A stretch of DNA of 6,854 nt, from positions 1-6,854 of the forward strand of contig VAZU01000121.1 of NCBI GenBank assembly GCA_005884745.1, written 5' to 3'. Below the pieces are notes generated by a model. The model had not been told where the DNA came from. It ran no database searches and saw nothing but the letters and a program-made list of their open reading frames with translations. The DNA comes from Alphaproteobacteria bacterium. GTDB taxonomy: Bacteria > Pseudomonadota > Alphaproteobacteria > Rhizobiales > Xanthobacteraceae. A program made the translations under genes and the position numbers. How positions within the stretch are numbered: the first letter of the stretch is position 1; every line of letters begins with the position of its first letter. Shown here piece after piece: positions 1 through 5,940 of this stretch.

Positions 1-577
1 TCCGCGCGACGATCTCGCGCTCGCCGCGATGCACCGGCAGCTGCCGCGCGGGCGGAGCCAAGGCCCGACGCAGGAGAATCGAGGGCCGGCGCGACTTGAC
101 GGCATTGCGCCGGCGCCGGCGCGGACACACCGGTTCGAGCCGCACACCGCCGATGCGCTCGAACGGTTCGCGAAGCTTGCCGCCCCGGTCGGCCACGAGC
201 AGCGGCAAACCCAAGGTGCGCGCCCACAGTTGCCAATCCGCGATCACGTCATTGCCGTCGGCCTGCGAAAACAGCGGCACGCTCAGCGCGGGATCGCGAT
301 GCTCGAGCGAAAGGGTCACGCACTCGCCCCCCTCGGTGGCGACGAGATGCAGCGCCACGCCCAGGAAGGCATTGACCGGAAGCTGGATCGCCATGGGGAT
401 GCCGCGCACCGCGCGGCGCAGCACGACACGTTCGCGGTCGAGCTCGACCCATCGCACCCGCTCGTCCGCGCCGGCGTCGGAAGCCGCGAAGCGGACCGGA
501 AGCGCGAGCGGGTCGAGCCGCACGGCGCGGCTCGACCCGGCAGGCATGGTCCCGCCGAACTGCCGTTGACGCCTCAA
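1..577 (-). CDS. DUF6101 family protein, 3' end beyond the window
   Basis: Reading the minus strand from 577 gives 192 uninterrupted codons that run off the left edge. The chosen start is TTG (577-575): a GGGAG ribosome site lies six bases upstream (584-588 on the plus strand), and the N-terminus then begins LRRQRQFGGT, as I recall for this family. An in-frame ATG at 547-545 (MPAGSSRAVRLD) is the alternative and has a weaker ribosome site. Recognisable stretches are SSRAVRLDPLALPVRF, ERVVLRRAVRGIPMAI, LPVNAFLGVAL, WQLWARTLGLPLLV and FERIGGVRLEP, followed by an Arg-rich tail (PRRRRRNAVKSRRPS). No signal peptide or membrane segment is seen. The family is of unknown function and, from memory, mostly found in Bradyrhizobium relatives. 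It is divergent from pmbA, so the two share the 578-919 region. The stop codon is not visible, but few residues are probably missing. Family assignment is by recognition only. Confidence 0.75.
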   Translation of the reverse strand, partial: MRRQRQFGGTMPAGSSRAVRLDPLALPVRFAASDAGADERVRWVELDRERVVLRRAVRGIPMAIQLPVNAFLGVALHLVATEGGECVTLSLEHRDPALSVPLFSQADGNDVIADWQLWARTLGLPLLVADRGGKLREPFERIGGVRLEPVCPRRRRRNAVKSRRPSILLRRALAPPARQLPVHRGEREIVAR

Positions 578-653
578 ACTGCGCTCCCTGCGCGCCCTGA
601 GTCTTGGTGCCCGGGCTTTGTCCGGGAGCATGCCGGGGCGGCGTCGGAATCCG

Positions 654-672
654 CTTAAAAAGCCTGGTTAAG
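654..672. promoter_or_regulatory. CTTAA-N9-TTAAG dyad, possible operator
   Basis: CTTAA (654-658) and TTAAG (668-672) form a perfect 5+5 inverted repeat spaced by nine bases, in the only AT-rich island of the divergent region. It lies about 80 bases upstream of the DUF6101 start. It resembles the TTAA half-sites of CtrA, but the spacing between TTAA units is nine rather than the canonical seven, so no regulator is assigned. Confidence 0.25.
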
Positions 673-729
673 AGCCGGTGTCGGCGGCGCTTTCGCCGCA
701 CATGATTGACGCCGCCTTGCGCGGAATGA

Positions 730-757
730 TTGACGAGAGCTTGCCGGGATCCATAAA
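730..757 (+). promoter_or_regulatory. Candidate sigma70-type promoter for the pmbA operon
   Basis: TTGACG (730-735, five of six to TTGACA) is followed after 16 bases by CATAAA (752-757, four of six to TATAAT). Transcription would start near 764, leaving a leader of about 155 bases before the pmbA ATG. A weaker alternative nearer the gene is TTGCCG (876-881) with TTAGAC (898-903). These are consensus matches only. Confidence 0.35.
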
Positions 758-782
758 GCCGCAGCGTTCACGGGCGCATGCG

Positions 783-812
783 ACGCAGCTTTTGCGTGCA
801 TTGTGGGCACGC
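783..812 (+). other. Two overlapping, mutually exclusive stems in the pmbA leader
   Basis: ACGCA (783-787) can pair with TGCGT (793-797) over a five-base loop. GCGTGC (794-799) can pair with GCACGC (807-812) over a seven-base loop. The two stems share 794-797, so only one can form at a time. They would lie in the transcript from the 730-757 promoter. There is no U-tract and no recognisable riboswitch, and GC-rich DNA often yields such stems by chance. Confidence 0.2.
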
Positions 813-919
813 GAGCCGCCCGGCCGGAGGAACCCGAGCGCCTTGAAGCGCGCGGGTCCGAGGCACATTTGAGCCTTGCCGAACCCGGCTCTGCTCTTTA
901 GACCGGAACCGTTCCCATC

Positions 920-2272
920 ATGTCCTCCCTGCTCGATCAATCCCCCCTCGTCGATCTTGCCCAACGGCTGGTCGAAGCCGCGCGGCGCGCCGGCGCCGAT
1001 GCCGCCGATGCGGTGGCGGTCCGCTCCGCGTCGCTTGCGGTCGAGGTGAGGGACGCTGCCGTCGAGGAGAGCGAGCGCGCCGAGGCCGACGACCTCGGGC
1101 TAAGGGTGCTGGTCGGCCGTCGCCAGGCGGTCGTCTCCACCAACGACCTTTCCGAGGACGGCGTCGCCAATCTGGCCGAACGCGCGGTGGCGATGGCACG
1201 CGCGGCGCCGGAGGACCCGTTCGCCGGCCTGGCCGATCCCGAGCTGCTCGCGAAGACTTTCCCCGATCTCGATCTCGCGGATCCGGAGCTGCCCAGCGTC
1301 GCGCGCCTGGAAGCGCTCGCGCTCGAGGCCGAGGCGGCGGCGGTGTCGGTCAAGGGCGTGACCAAATCGGCGGGCGCTTCGGCCGCCGCCGGCATCGGCG
1401 GCATGGTGCTGGTGACCAGCAGCGGCTTTTCCGGCGCGTATCTGGGCTCGCACCATTCGCTGGCGATGACGGCGATCGCCGGCAAGGGCACGGCGATGGA
1501 GCGCGATTACGATTATTCGACGGCGCTGCACGCGACCGATCTCGGCGCCGCCGCCACCATCGGCCGCAATGCCGGCGAGCGGGCGGTCAAGCGGGTCAAT
1601 CCGCGCAAGGTCCCCAGCGGCCGGGTGCCGATCGTGTTCGATCCGCGCGTGGCCGGCTCGCTGGTTTCCCACCTCGGCTCGGCGATCAACGGCGCGGCGA
1701 TCGCCCGGCATACCAGCTTTCTCCAGGACAAGCTCGGCGAGTCATTGTTCCGCCCCGGCATCGGCATCGTCGACGATCCGCTGCGGCGGCGCGGCCTGCG
1801 CTCGCGCCCGTTCGATGCCGAAGGCGTCGCCGGGCGGCCGATCGCGCTGGTTCAGAACGGCGTGCTGAAATCCTGGCTGCTCGATTGCGCGACCGCGCGC
1901 GAGCTCGGGCAAACCACGACGGGCCACGCCCAGCGCGGGGTATCCTCCGCACCCTCGCCCGGCCCGACCAATCTCCATCTCGAGCCCGGAGCGCGAACGC
2001 CGCAAGCACTCATCGGCGGCATCGGCCAAGGCTTCTACGTCACCGACCTGATCGGAATGGGGGTCAACTTCGTGACCGGCGATTACAGCCGCGGCGCGGC
2101 CGGTTTCTGGATCGAGAACGGCGAGCTCACCTACCCGGTCAGCGAGGTGACCATCGCGGGGGATCTGATCGAGATGTTCCGCACGCTGGAACCGGCGAAC
2201 GACCTCGTGTTCCGTTACGGCACCAACGCGCCCACGTTGCGGGTGGAAGGGATGACCGTTGCCGGTCATTGA
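920..2272 (+). CDS. pmbA: PmbA/TldE, TldD/PmbA family protein
   Basis: 450 residues, the usual length. The TldD/PmbA (TldE) family works with TldD as a metalloprotease complex, known for maturation of microcin B17 and degradation of the antitoxin CcdA in E. coli; most hosts use it for unknown cytoplasmic substrates. Visible landmarks are the N-terminal LGLRVLVGRRQAVVSTND stretch (about 60-77), the central VPIVFDPRVAGSL and GAAIARHTSFLQDKLG stretches, GIVDDP (about 281-286), GLRSRPFDAEG (about 293-303) and the C-terminal GDYSRGAAGFWIENGE (about 387-402). I see no HExxxH zinc motif of the TldD subunit, which points to the PmbA/TldE branch. The ATG at 920 is chosen because the typical N-terminus follows it; the ribosome site is weak. 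The stop overlaps the next gene by 14 bases. The part from codon 306 onward (1835-2272) is duplicated in inverted orientation at 5927-6364. Confidence 0.93.
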   Translation: MSSLLDQSPLVDLAQRLVEAARRAGADAADAVAVRSASLAVEVRDAAVEESERAEADDLGLRVLVGRRQAVVSTNDLSEDGVANLAERAVAMARAAPEDPFAGLADPELLAKTFPDLDLADPELPSVARLEALALEAEAAAVSVKGVTKSAGASAAAGIGGMVLVTSSGFSGAYLGSHHSLAMTAIAGKGTAMERDYDYSTALHATDLGAAATIGRNAGERAVKRVNPRKVPSGRVPIVFDPRVAGSLVSHLGSAINGAAIARHTSFLQDKLGESLFRPGIGIVDDPLRRRGLRSRPFDAEGVAGRPIALVQNGVLKSWLLDCATARELGQTTTGHAQRGVSSAPSPGPTNLHLEPGARTPQALIGGIGQGFYVTDLIGMGVNFVTGDYSRGAAGFWIENGELTYPVSEVTIAGDLIEMFRTLEPANDLVFRYGTNAPTLRVEGMTVAGH

Positions 2273-2812
2273 TCCGCGCGCGGAGCCGAGTGCCCTTTCC
2301 GCAATTCTCGTCGATGCGGTGCGTGAGGCGGGCGCGCTCGCGCTCGGCATGTTCGGGCGAGAGCTCAAGACCTGGACCAAGAACGGCACCTCCCCGGTGT
2401 GCGAAGCCGACATTGCCGTCGACCGCCTGCTGCGCGAGCGCCTCACCGCCGCCGCCCCGGATTACGGCTGGCGTTCCGAGGAGAGCGGCGATGATCCGGC
2501 CCGGCTCGCGGCAAAGCGGGTGTGGATCGTCGATCCGATCGACGGCACGCGCGCCTACATCCGCGGCATGGCCGATTGGACGATCGCAGCGGCGCTCGTG
2601 GAGGCGGGCCGTCCGGTGCTCGGCGTGATCTTTGCTCCGCCAGAAGCCGCATTGTACGCGGCGGTCGCCGGGCGTGGCGCGCGCTTGAACGGCACGGCGA
2701 TCCGGGCGAGCGAGGGAGAAAAGCTCGACGGCGCGCGCGTCGCCGGCCCGCGCCGCCGCCTCGACCAGCTTGCCGCGATCGTCCCTTCAATCGAGACGGT
2801 GGCGAAAATTCA
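1835..2812 (+). repeat. 978-bp inverted repeat, arm 1 (native context)
   Basis: This segment runs from codon 306 of pmbA to the second base of codon 185 of the phosphatase gene and pairs base for base with 5387-6364 on the other strand (x matches 8199 minus x). Both genes continue normally beyond the ends, so this is the original copy. Identity was followed through translated frames of both genes and directly at both ends. One difference was found: A at 2588 here, read as G in the copy (C at 5611 on the plus strand). No indel is present, because the offset is constant. Confidence 0.95.
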
Positions 2813-3071
2813 TTCCCTGGCGTTGCGCCTCGCGCGCGTCGCCCAGGGCACGCTCGATGTTGCGTTCGCGAGCCGGTCGAGCAACGACTGGGACCTTGCG
2901 GCGGCCGACCTTTTGGTGCACGAAGCAGGCGGTGCGTTGACCGATATCGAGGGGCGGGTACTCACCTACAATCGAGCCGAACCGGTGCATGAAGCCCTGG
3001 TCGCCGCGGGCCGCGGCCGGCACCGCGCGTTGCTCGATCTCGTCGAAGCGCGCAAGCGCGAATTCGCGTGA
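2259..3071 (+). CDS. Inositol monophosphatase superfamily enzyme, probable CysQ-like 3'(2'),5'-bisphosphate nucleotidase
   Basis: 270 residues, complete. The superfamily removes phosphate with Mg2+ or Li+-sensitive metal sites; the CysQ branch hydrolyses 3'-phosphoadenosine 5'-phosphate from sulfate assimilation, the SuhB branch inositol phosphates. The metal-site signature is complete: Asp51 region (TSPVCEAD, 44-51), the Glu pair in SEESGDD (73-79), motif WIVDPIDGTRAYIRG (89-103, with D92, D95, G96, T97) and the second motif WDLAAADLLVHEAGG (211-225, with D212). TTG at 2259 is the start, eight bases after GGAAGG (2245-2250), and it overlaps the pmbA stop, which indicates translational coupling. 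Homologues beside pmbA in Bradyrhizobium-type genomes are, as I recall, annotated CysQ or inositol monophosphatase; motifs alone do not decide the substrate, so no symbol is given. Codons 1-184 also occur, inverted, at 5387-5940, but only this copy carries the second metal motif. Confidence 0.9.
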   Translation: MPVIDPRAEPSALSAILVDAVREAGALALGMFGRELKTWTKNGTSPVCEADIAVDRLLRERLTAAAPDYGWRSEESGDDPARLAAKRVWIVDPIDGTRAYIRGMADWTIAAALVEAGRPVLGVIFAPPEAALYAAVAGRGARLNGTAIRASEGEKLDGARVAGPRRRLDQLAAIVPSIETVAKIHSLALRLARVAQGTLDVAFASRSSNDWDLAAADLLVHEAGGALTDIEGRVLTYNRAEPVHEALVAAGRGRHRALLDLVEARKREFA

Positions 3072-3100
3072 ACATTCCTTCGGGCCGCGGAGGATCGAAC

Positions 3101-3238
3101 ATGGCGGAGGAAATTCGCTCGCGGCAATTGCTCCGTCTCGTGTTCGCCGGCGAGCTCGATGCGCGGACGCGATATTTCAGGGTTCATCTGCAGCGCTGGC
3201 TCTACCCGGGCGTGGGCGCCGCGGTTTCGATAAGTTGA
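3101..3238 (+). CDS. Short DUF4170-like protein lacking the middle of its domain
   Basis: ATG at 3101 is preceded at seven bases by a strong GGAGG (3089-3093), and the frame runs 45 codons to TGA at 3236-3238. The N-terminus RQLLRLVFAGEL matches the start of DUF4170 (typically QLLHLVFGGEL), and RTRYFRVHLQRWLYP matches its end (typically MRYFIVHLHRLLDP). From memory the family has about 35-40 residues between these blocks, including a FPNYAEAYAAWKAKAQ-type stretch. Here only Asp-Ala intervenes, so an in-frame internal deletion is likely. The tail GVGAAVSIS is not family-like. DUF4170 has no assigned function and is normally found at this place, between the phosphatase and the acyltransferase. 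This is therefore either a decayed gene, a lineage variant or an assembly deletion. The reading frame and ribosome site are seen; the deletion is inferred by comparison with remembered homologues. Confidence 0.6.
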   Translation: MAEEIRSRQLLRLVFAGELDARTRYFRVHLQRWLYPGVGAAVSIS

Positions 3239-3259
3239 TTGCGCGGAATTCTCAACGTC

Positions 3260-3976
3260 ATGTCCTCGTTGCAGAAGCGTATCGGCCGGGCGCGCTCGAC
3301 GCAGGTGACGCTCGGGACGCTTGCGGCCGCTTACTTGCGGCTGGTGTGGAACACCTCGCGGTTCGAGCTCGACCCTCCCGACATCTACGAGGCGGTCGAA
3401 CCGGATCTGCCGCTGATCGTTGCGATGTGGCACGGGCAGCACTTCATGGCGCCGTTCATCAAGCGGGCGCAGCATCGGGTCAAAGTGCTGATCTCGCGTC
3501 ACCACGACGGCGAAATCAACGCCATTGCGGCGCAACGGCTGGGCATCGCGACGATCCGAGGCTCGGGCGATCCGGGCCGGCGGCACGACCGCAAGGGCGG
3601 CGTCGCCGCGTTCCGGGAAATGCTCGCTGCGCTCGCGCAAGGCTACAATGTGGCGCTCACCGCGGACGTGCCGAAGATCTCGCGCGTCGCGGGGCTCGGC
3701 ATCGTGATGCTCGCGCGCGAATCCGGGCGGCCGATCTTCCCGGTCGCGATCGCCACCAGCCTTCGCATCGAGCTCGACAATTGGGACCGCTCGGCGATCA
3801 ATCTGCCGTTCGGTCGCGGCGCCCTGGTGGGCGGCGAAAGGATCCGGGTTCCCGCCGACGCCGGCGAGGCTACGCTGGAGAGCTATCGCCTCGAGGTCGA
3901 GGCCGCATTGAACGCGGCCACCGCACGGGCCTATACGCTGGCCGACCAATCCGAAAAGGATCGGCATCGTGCCTGA
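3260..3976 (+). CDS. DUF374 (COG2121) lysophospholipid acyltransferase family protein
   Basis: 238 residues from ATG 3260. An upstream in-frame TTG at 3239 would add seven residues (245 in total), but homologues usually begin close to the LxKRxGR segment, so ATG is preferred. No strong ribosome site is seen for either, and translation may be coupled to the preceding stop at 3238. Family blocks are present: TLGTLAAAYLRLVWNTSRF, MWHGQHFMAPFIKR, the acyltransferase-like ISRHHDGEINAIAAQRLGI, TIRGSGDPG, KGGVAAFREML, ALTADVPK, GLGIVMLARESGRPIFPVA and NWDRSAINLPFGRG. The family belongs to the LPLAT-type acyltransferases; its acyl acceptor is not established. Its position directly before waaA suggests a role in envelope lipid or lipid A metabolism at the inner membrane, which is inference from context. 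The stop overlaps the waaA start by eight bases. Confidence 0.87.
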   Translation: MSSLQKRIGRARSTQVTLGTLAAAYLRLVWNTSRFELDPPDIYEAVEPDLPLIVAMWHGQHFMAPFIKRAQHRVKVLISRHHDGEINAIAAQRLGIATIRGSGDPGRRHDRKGGVAAFREMLAALAQGYNVALTADVPKISRVAGLGIVMLARESGRPIFPVAIATSLRIELDNWDRSAINLPFGRGALVGGERIRVPADAGEATLESYRLEVEAALNAATARAYTLADQSEKDRHRA

Positions 3977-5261
3977 GCGCCTGCCGCTGACGTTGCGCAG
4001 CTATCGCCGGCTTGCGGCCGCGGCCACGCCGCTCACCTCGATCCTGCTGGCCAAGCGGCTCAAGCGCGGCAAGGAGCATCCCGCGCGGATCGGCGAGCGG
4101 CGCGGCGAGACCGCGGTCGCGCGACCGCCCGGGCCGCTGATCTGGACGCACGGCGCCAGCGTCGGCGAGATGCTCTCGCTCATGCCGCTGGTCGAGCGGC
4201 TGCGCGCGAAGGGTTTTGCCGTGCTGATGACCTCCAGCACCGTCACTTCCGCCAAGCTCGCCGAGCGGCGGCTGGCGCCGGGAGTCATCCATCAGTTCGT
4301 TCCGATCGACACGCCGAAGTTCATCACCCGCTTCCTCGAGCATTGGCGCCCCAATCTGGCGCTGTTCTCCGAATCCGACCTTTGGCCGAATCTGATCATC
4401 GAGAGCACCGGCCGCGGCATCCCGCTGATCCTCGTCAATGCCCGGCTGTCCGCGCAATCGTTCGACCGCTGGCGATACGCGCCGACGACCATCGCGGCGC
4501 TGCTCCGGCGTTTCGACCTTTGCCTGGCGCAATCCGAGCTCGACGCCGATCGTTATGCCCATCTCGGCGCTCCCCGCATCAACATGACCGGCAATCTCAA
4601 GCTCGACGTCCCCGCGCCGCCGGTCGATGGGCAAAAGCTGACGGCGATGCGCAGCGCCATCGCCGGTCGCCCGGTGATCGCTGCAGCGTCGACCCATCCC
4701 GGCGAAGAGGTGCTGGTCATCGATGCCCATCGCCGCCTGCGCCACAGCTTCCCGGGGCTCGTCACCATCCTGGCTCCGCGCCATCCCGAGCGCGGGCCGG
4801 GAATCCTCGACATTGCCCGGCTTGCCGGATTGTCCGGGGCGATGCGCTCGTCGGGCCAGCTGCCGAATCGCGGCACCGACGTCTATGTCGCCGATACGAT
4901 CGGCGAGCTCGGGCTGCTCTACCGCTTGGCCCCGATCGTCTTCGTCGGCGGCTCGCTGGTGCGCCACGGCGGTCAGAATCCGATCGAAGCCGCCAAGCTC
5001 GGGGCCGCGATCCTGCACGGACCGCATGTGTGGAATTTCACCGAGATCTATGCCGCGCTCGACCAGGCGCGCGGCGCCGAGCGGGTCACCGACGTGGGCA
5101 AGCTCACCGTCCGGTTCGGCGCCTGGCTCACCGATGCGGCGGAACGCAGCAATGTGTCGGAAGCGGCGCTTCGCACCGTCGAGCTGCTCGGCGGCGCACT
5201 CGATCGCACCCTTGCCGCGCTCGAACCCTACCTGATGCAGCTTCGCCTGGAGCAAACCTGA
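3969..5261 (+). CDS. waaA: 3-deoxy-D-manno-octulosonic acid transferase (Kdo transferase)
   Basis: 430 residues, the normal length. WaaA (KdtA) transfers Kdo from CMP-Kdo to lipid IVA at the cytoplasmic face of the inner membrane, starting the LPS core. It is a GT-B fold glycosyltransferase (GT30). The GTG start at 3969 follows an AAAGGAT ribosome site (3956-3962) and overlaps the upstream stop. The N-terminal acceptor-side domain contains WTHGASVGE (59-67); the Glu at 67 corresponds to the family's catalytic acid/base. Next come LMTSSTVTSAKLA, HQFVPIDTP, ESDLWPNLI and LVNARLSAQSF, then the C-terminal CMP-Kdo-binding domain with GNLKLD, AASTHPGEE, LAPRHPER, DTIGELGLLY, FVGGSLVRHGGQNPIEAA and GPHVWNF. 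The gene looks intact. An antisense frame of 461 codons covers its whole length but is a GC-rich shadow. Confidence 0.95.
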   Translation: MPERLPLTLRSYRRLAAAATPLTSILLAKRLKRGKEHPARIGERRGETAVARPPGPLIWTHGASVGEMLSLMPLVERLRAKGFAVLMTSSTVTSAKLAERRLAPGVIHQFVPIDTPKFITRFLEHWRPNLALFSESDLWPNLIIESTGRGIPLILVNARLSAQSFDRWRYAPTTIAALLRRFDLCLAQSELDADRYAHLGAPRINMTGNLKLDVPAPPVDGQKLTAMRSAIAGRPVIAAASTHPGEEVLVIDAHRRLRHSFPGLVTILAPRHPERGPGILDIARLAGLSGAMRSSGQLPNRGTDVYVADTIGELGLLYRLAPIVFVGGSLVRHGGQNPIEAAKLGAAILHGPHVWNFTEIYAALDQARGAERVTDVGKLTVRFGAWLTDAAERSNVSEAALRTVELLGGALDRTLAALEPYLMQLRLEQT

Positions 5262-5262
5262 C

Positions 5263-5386
5263 TTGCGCGCCCCGGCGTTCTGGCAGGAAACCGGGATCGC
5301 TTCCGCGTTGCTCGCGCCCGTTGCCGGCCTCTACGGCTGGGCCGCGGCGGCCCGCATGCGCCGGCCCGGAAGCGCGGCCGGCGTGC
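5263..5386 (+). pseudogene. lpxK: lpxK 5' fragment (tetraacyldisaccharide 4'-kinase)
   Basis: LpxK phosphorylates the 4' position of tetraacyldisaccharide 1-phosphate to make lipid IVA, the substrate of WaaA. The TTG at 5263 lies one base after the waaA stop, with GGAG at 5249-5252 as ribosome site. The encoded start, APAFWQETGIASALLAPVAG then LYGWAAAARMRRPGSAAGV, is the normal LpxK N-terminus with its membrane-associating hydrophobic segment. Family members continue with a PVxCVGN...GGAGKTPT Walker A block, but after codon 41 (GTG 5383-5385) the sequence turns into an inverted copy of the phosphatase gene. Translation would run LNFRHRLD and stop at TGA 5410-5412. The rest of the gene resumes at 6365 in another frame. 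As written, no functional kinase can be made from this locus. Confidence 0.85.
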
Positions 5387-5940
5387 TGAATTTTCGCCAC
5401 CGTCTCGATTGAAGGGACGATCGCGGCAAGCTGGTCGAGGCGGCGGCGCGGGCCGGCGACGCGCGCGCCGTCGAGCTTTTCTCCCTCGCTCGCCCGGATC
5501 GCCGTGCCGTTCAAGCGCGCGCCACGCCCGGCGACCGCCGCGTACAATGCGGCTTCTGGCGGAGCAAAGATCACGCCGAGCACCGGACGGCCCGCCTCCA
5601 CGAGCGCCGCCGCGATCGTCCAATCGGCCATGCCGCGGATGTAGGCGCGCGTGCCGTCGATCGGATCGACGATCCACACCCGCTTTGCCGCGAGCCGGGC
5701 CGGATCATCGCCGCTCTCCTCGGAACGCCAGCCGTAATCCGGGGCGGCGGCGGTGAGGCGCTCGCGCAGCAGGCGGTCGACGGCAATGTCGGCTTCGCAC
5801 ACCGGGGAGGTGCCGTTCTTGGTCCAGGTCTTGAGCTCTCGCCCGAACATGCCGAGCGCGAGCGCGCCCGCCTCACGCACCGCATCGACGAGAATTGCGG
5901 AAAGGGCACTCGGCTCCGCGCGCGGATCAATGACCGGCAA
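5387..5940 (-). pseudogene. Phosphatase 5' fragment (codons 1-184), duplicated copy
   Basis: The minus strand from TTG 5940-5938 encodes residues 1-184 of the phosphatase (up to TVAKI), with its GGAAGG ribosome site copied at 5949-5954. The metal motif DPIDGT is present, but the second motif (WDLAAADL) is lost. The frame then continues through the antisense of lpxK and waaA to a stop at 5128, adding about 86 Arg/Ala-rich residues with no family likeness. The single difference from the parent (5611) is a synonymous Ala codon, GCA versus GCG. It is not expected to be active. Confidence 0.88.

Larger units (their letters stand above)
578..919. other. Divergent intergenic region between DUF6101 gene and pmbA
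   Basis: These 342 bases separate two divergently transcribed genes. Short open frames cross the region on both strands (678-872 plus, 668-964 minus), but they are Arg/Pro-rich, match no family I know and have no convincing ribosome site, so I do not call them genes. What can be seen is a candidate plus-strand promoter (730-757), a duplicated ATGATTGACG (702-711 and 726-735), an AT-rich dyad (654-672) and overlapping stems at 783-812. I see no tRNA and no U-tract terminator. Confidence 0.7.

Noticed and set aside
610..626. Short hairpin CCCGG-N7-CCGGG upstream of the DUF6101 start
   Set aside because: Five-base GC stem without a U-tract; common by chance in this base composition.
29..658. 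209-codon plus-strand frame at the left edge
   Set aside because: It is antisense to the DUF6101 frame, which reads as a natural protein with family-like blocks.
678..872. Small plus-strand frame (64 codons) upstream of pmbA
   Set aside because: It has a non-ATG start without a ribosome site, no likeness to a known family, and it covers the candidate promoter.
2966..3967. 333-codon frames on both strands over the acyltransferase gene
   Set aside because: Both are shadows of the DUF374 gene and its neighbours; the genuine frame carries the conserved motifs.
3870..5255. 461-codon minus-strand open frame opposite waaA
   Set aside because: It lies wholly antisense to a well-conserved intact waaA, has Arg/Asp/Gln-rich low-information composition and no family blocks; long antisense frames are normal in such GC-rich DNA.
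5380..5390. Eleven bases at the left junction (GGCGTGCTGAA) also occur in pmbA at 1859-1869
   Set aside because: The sequence after the junction follows the complement of 2812, not pmbA from 1870, so this match does not explain the join and is probably chance.
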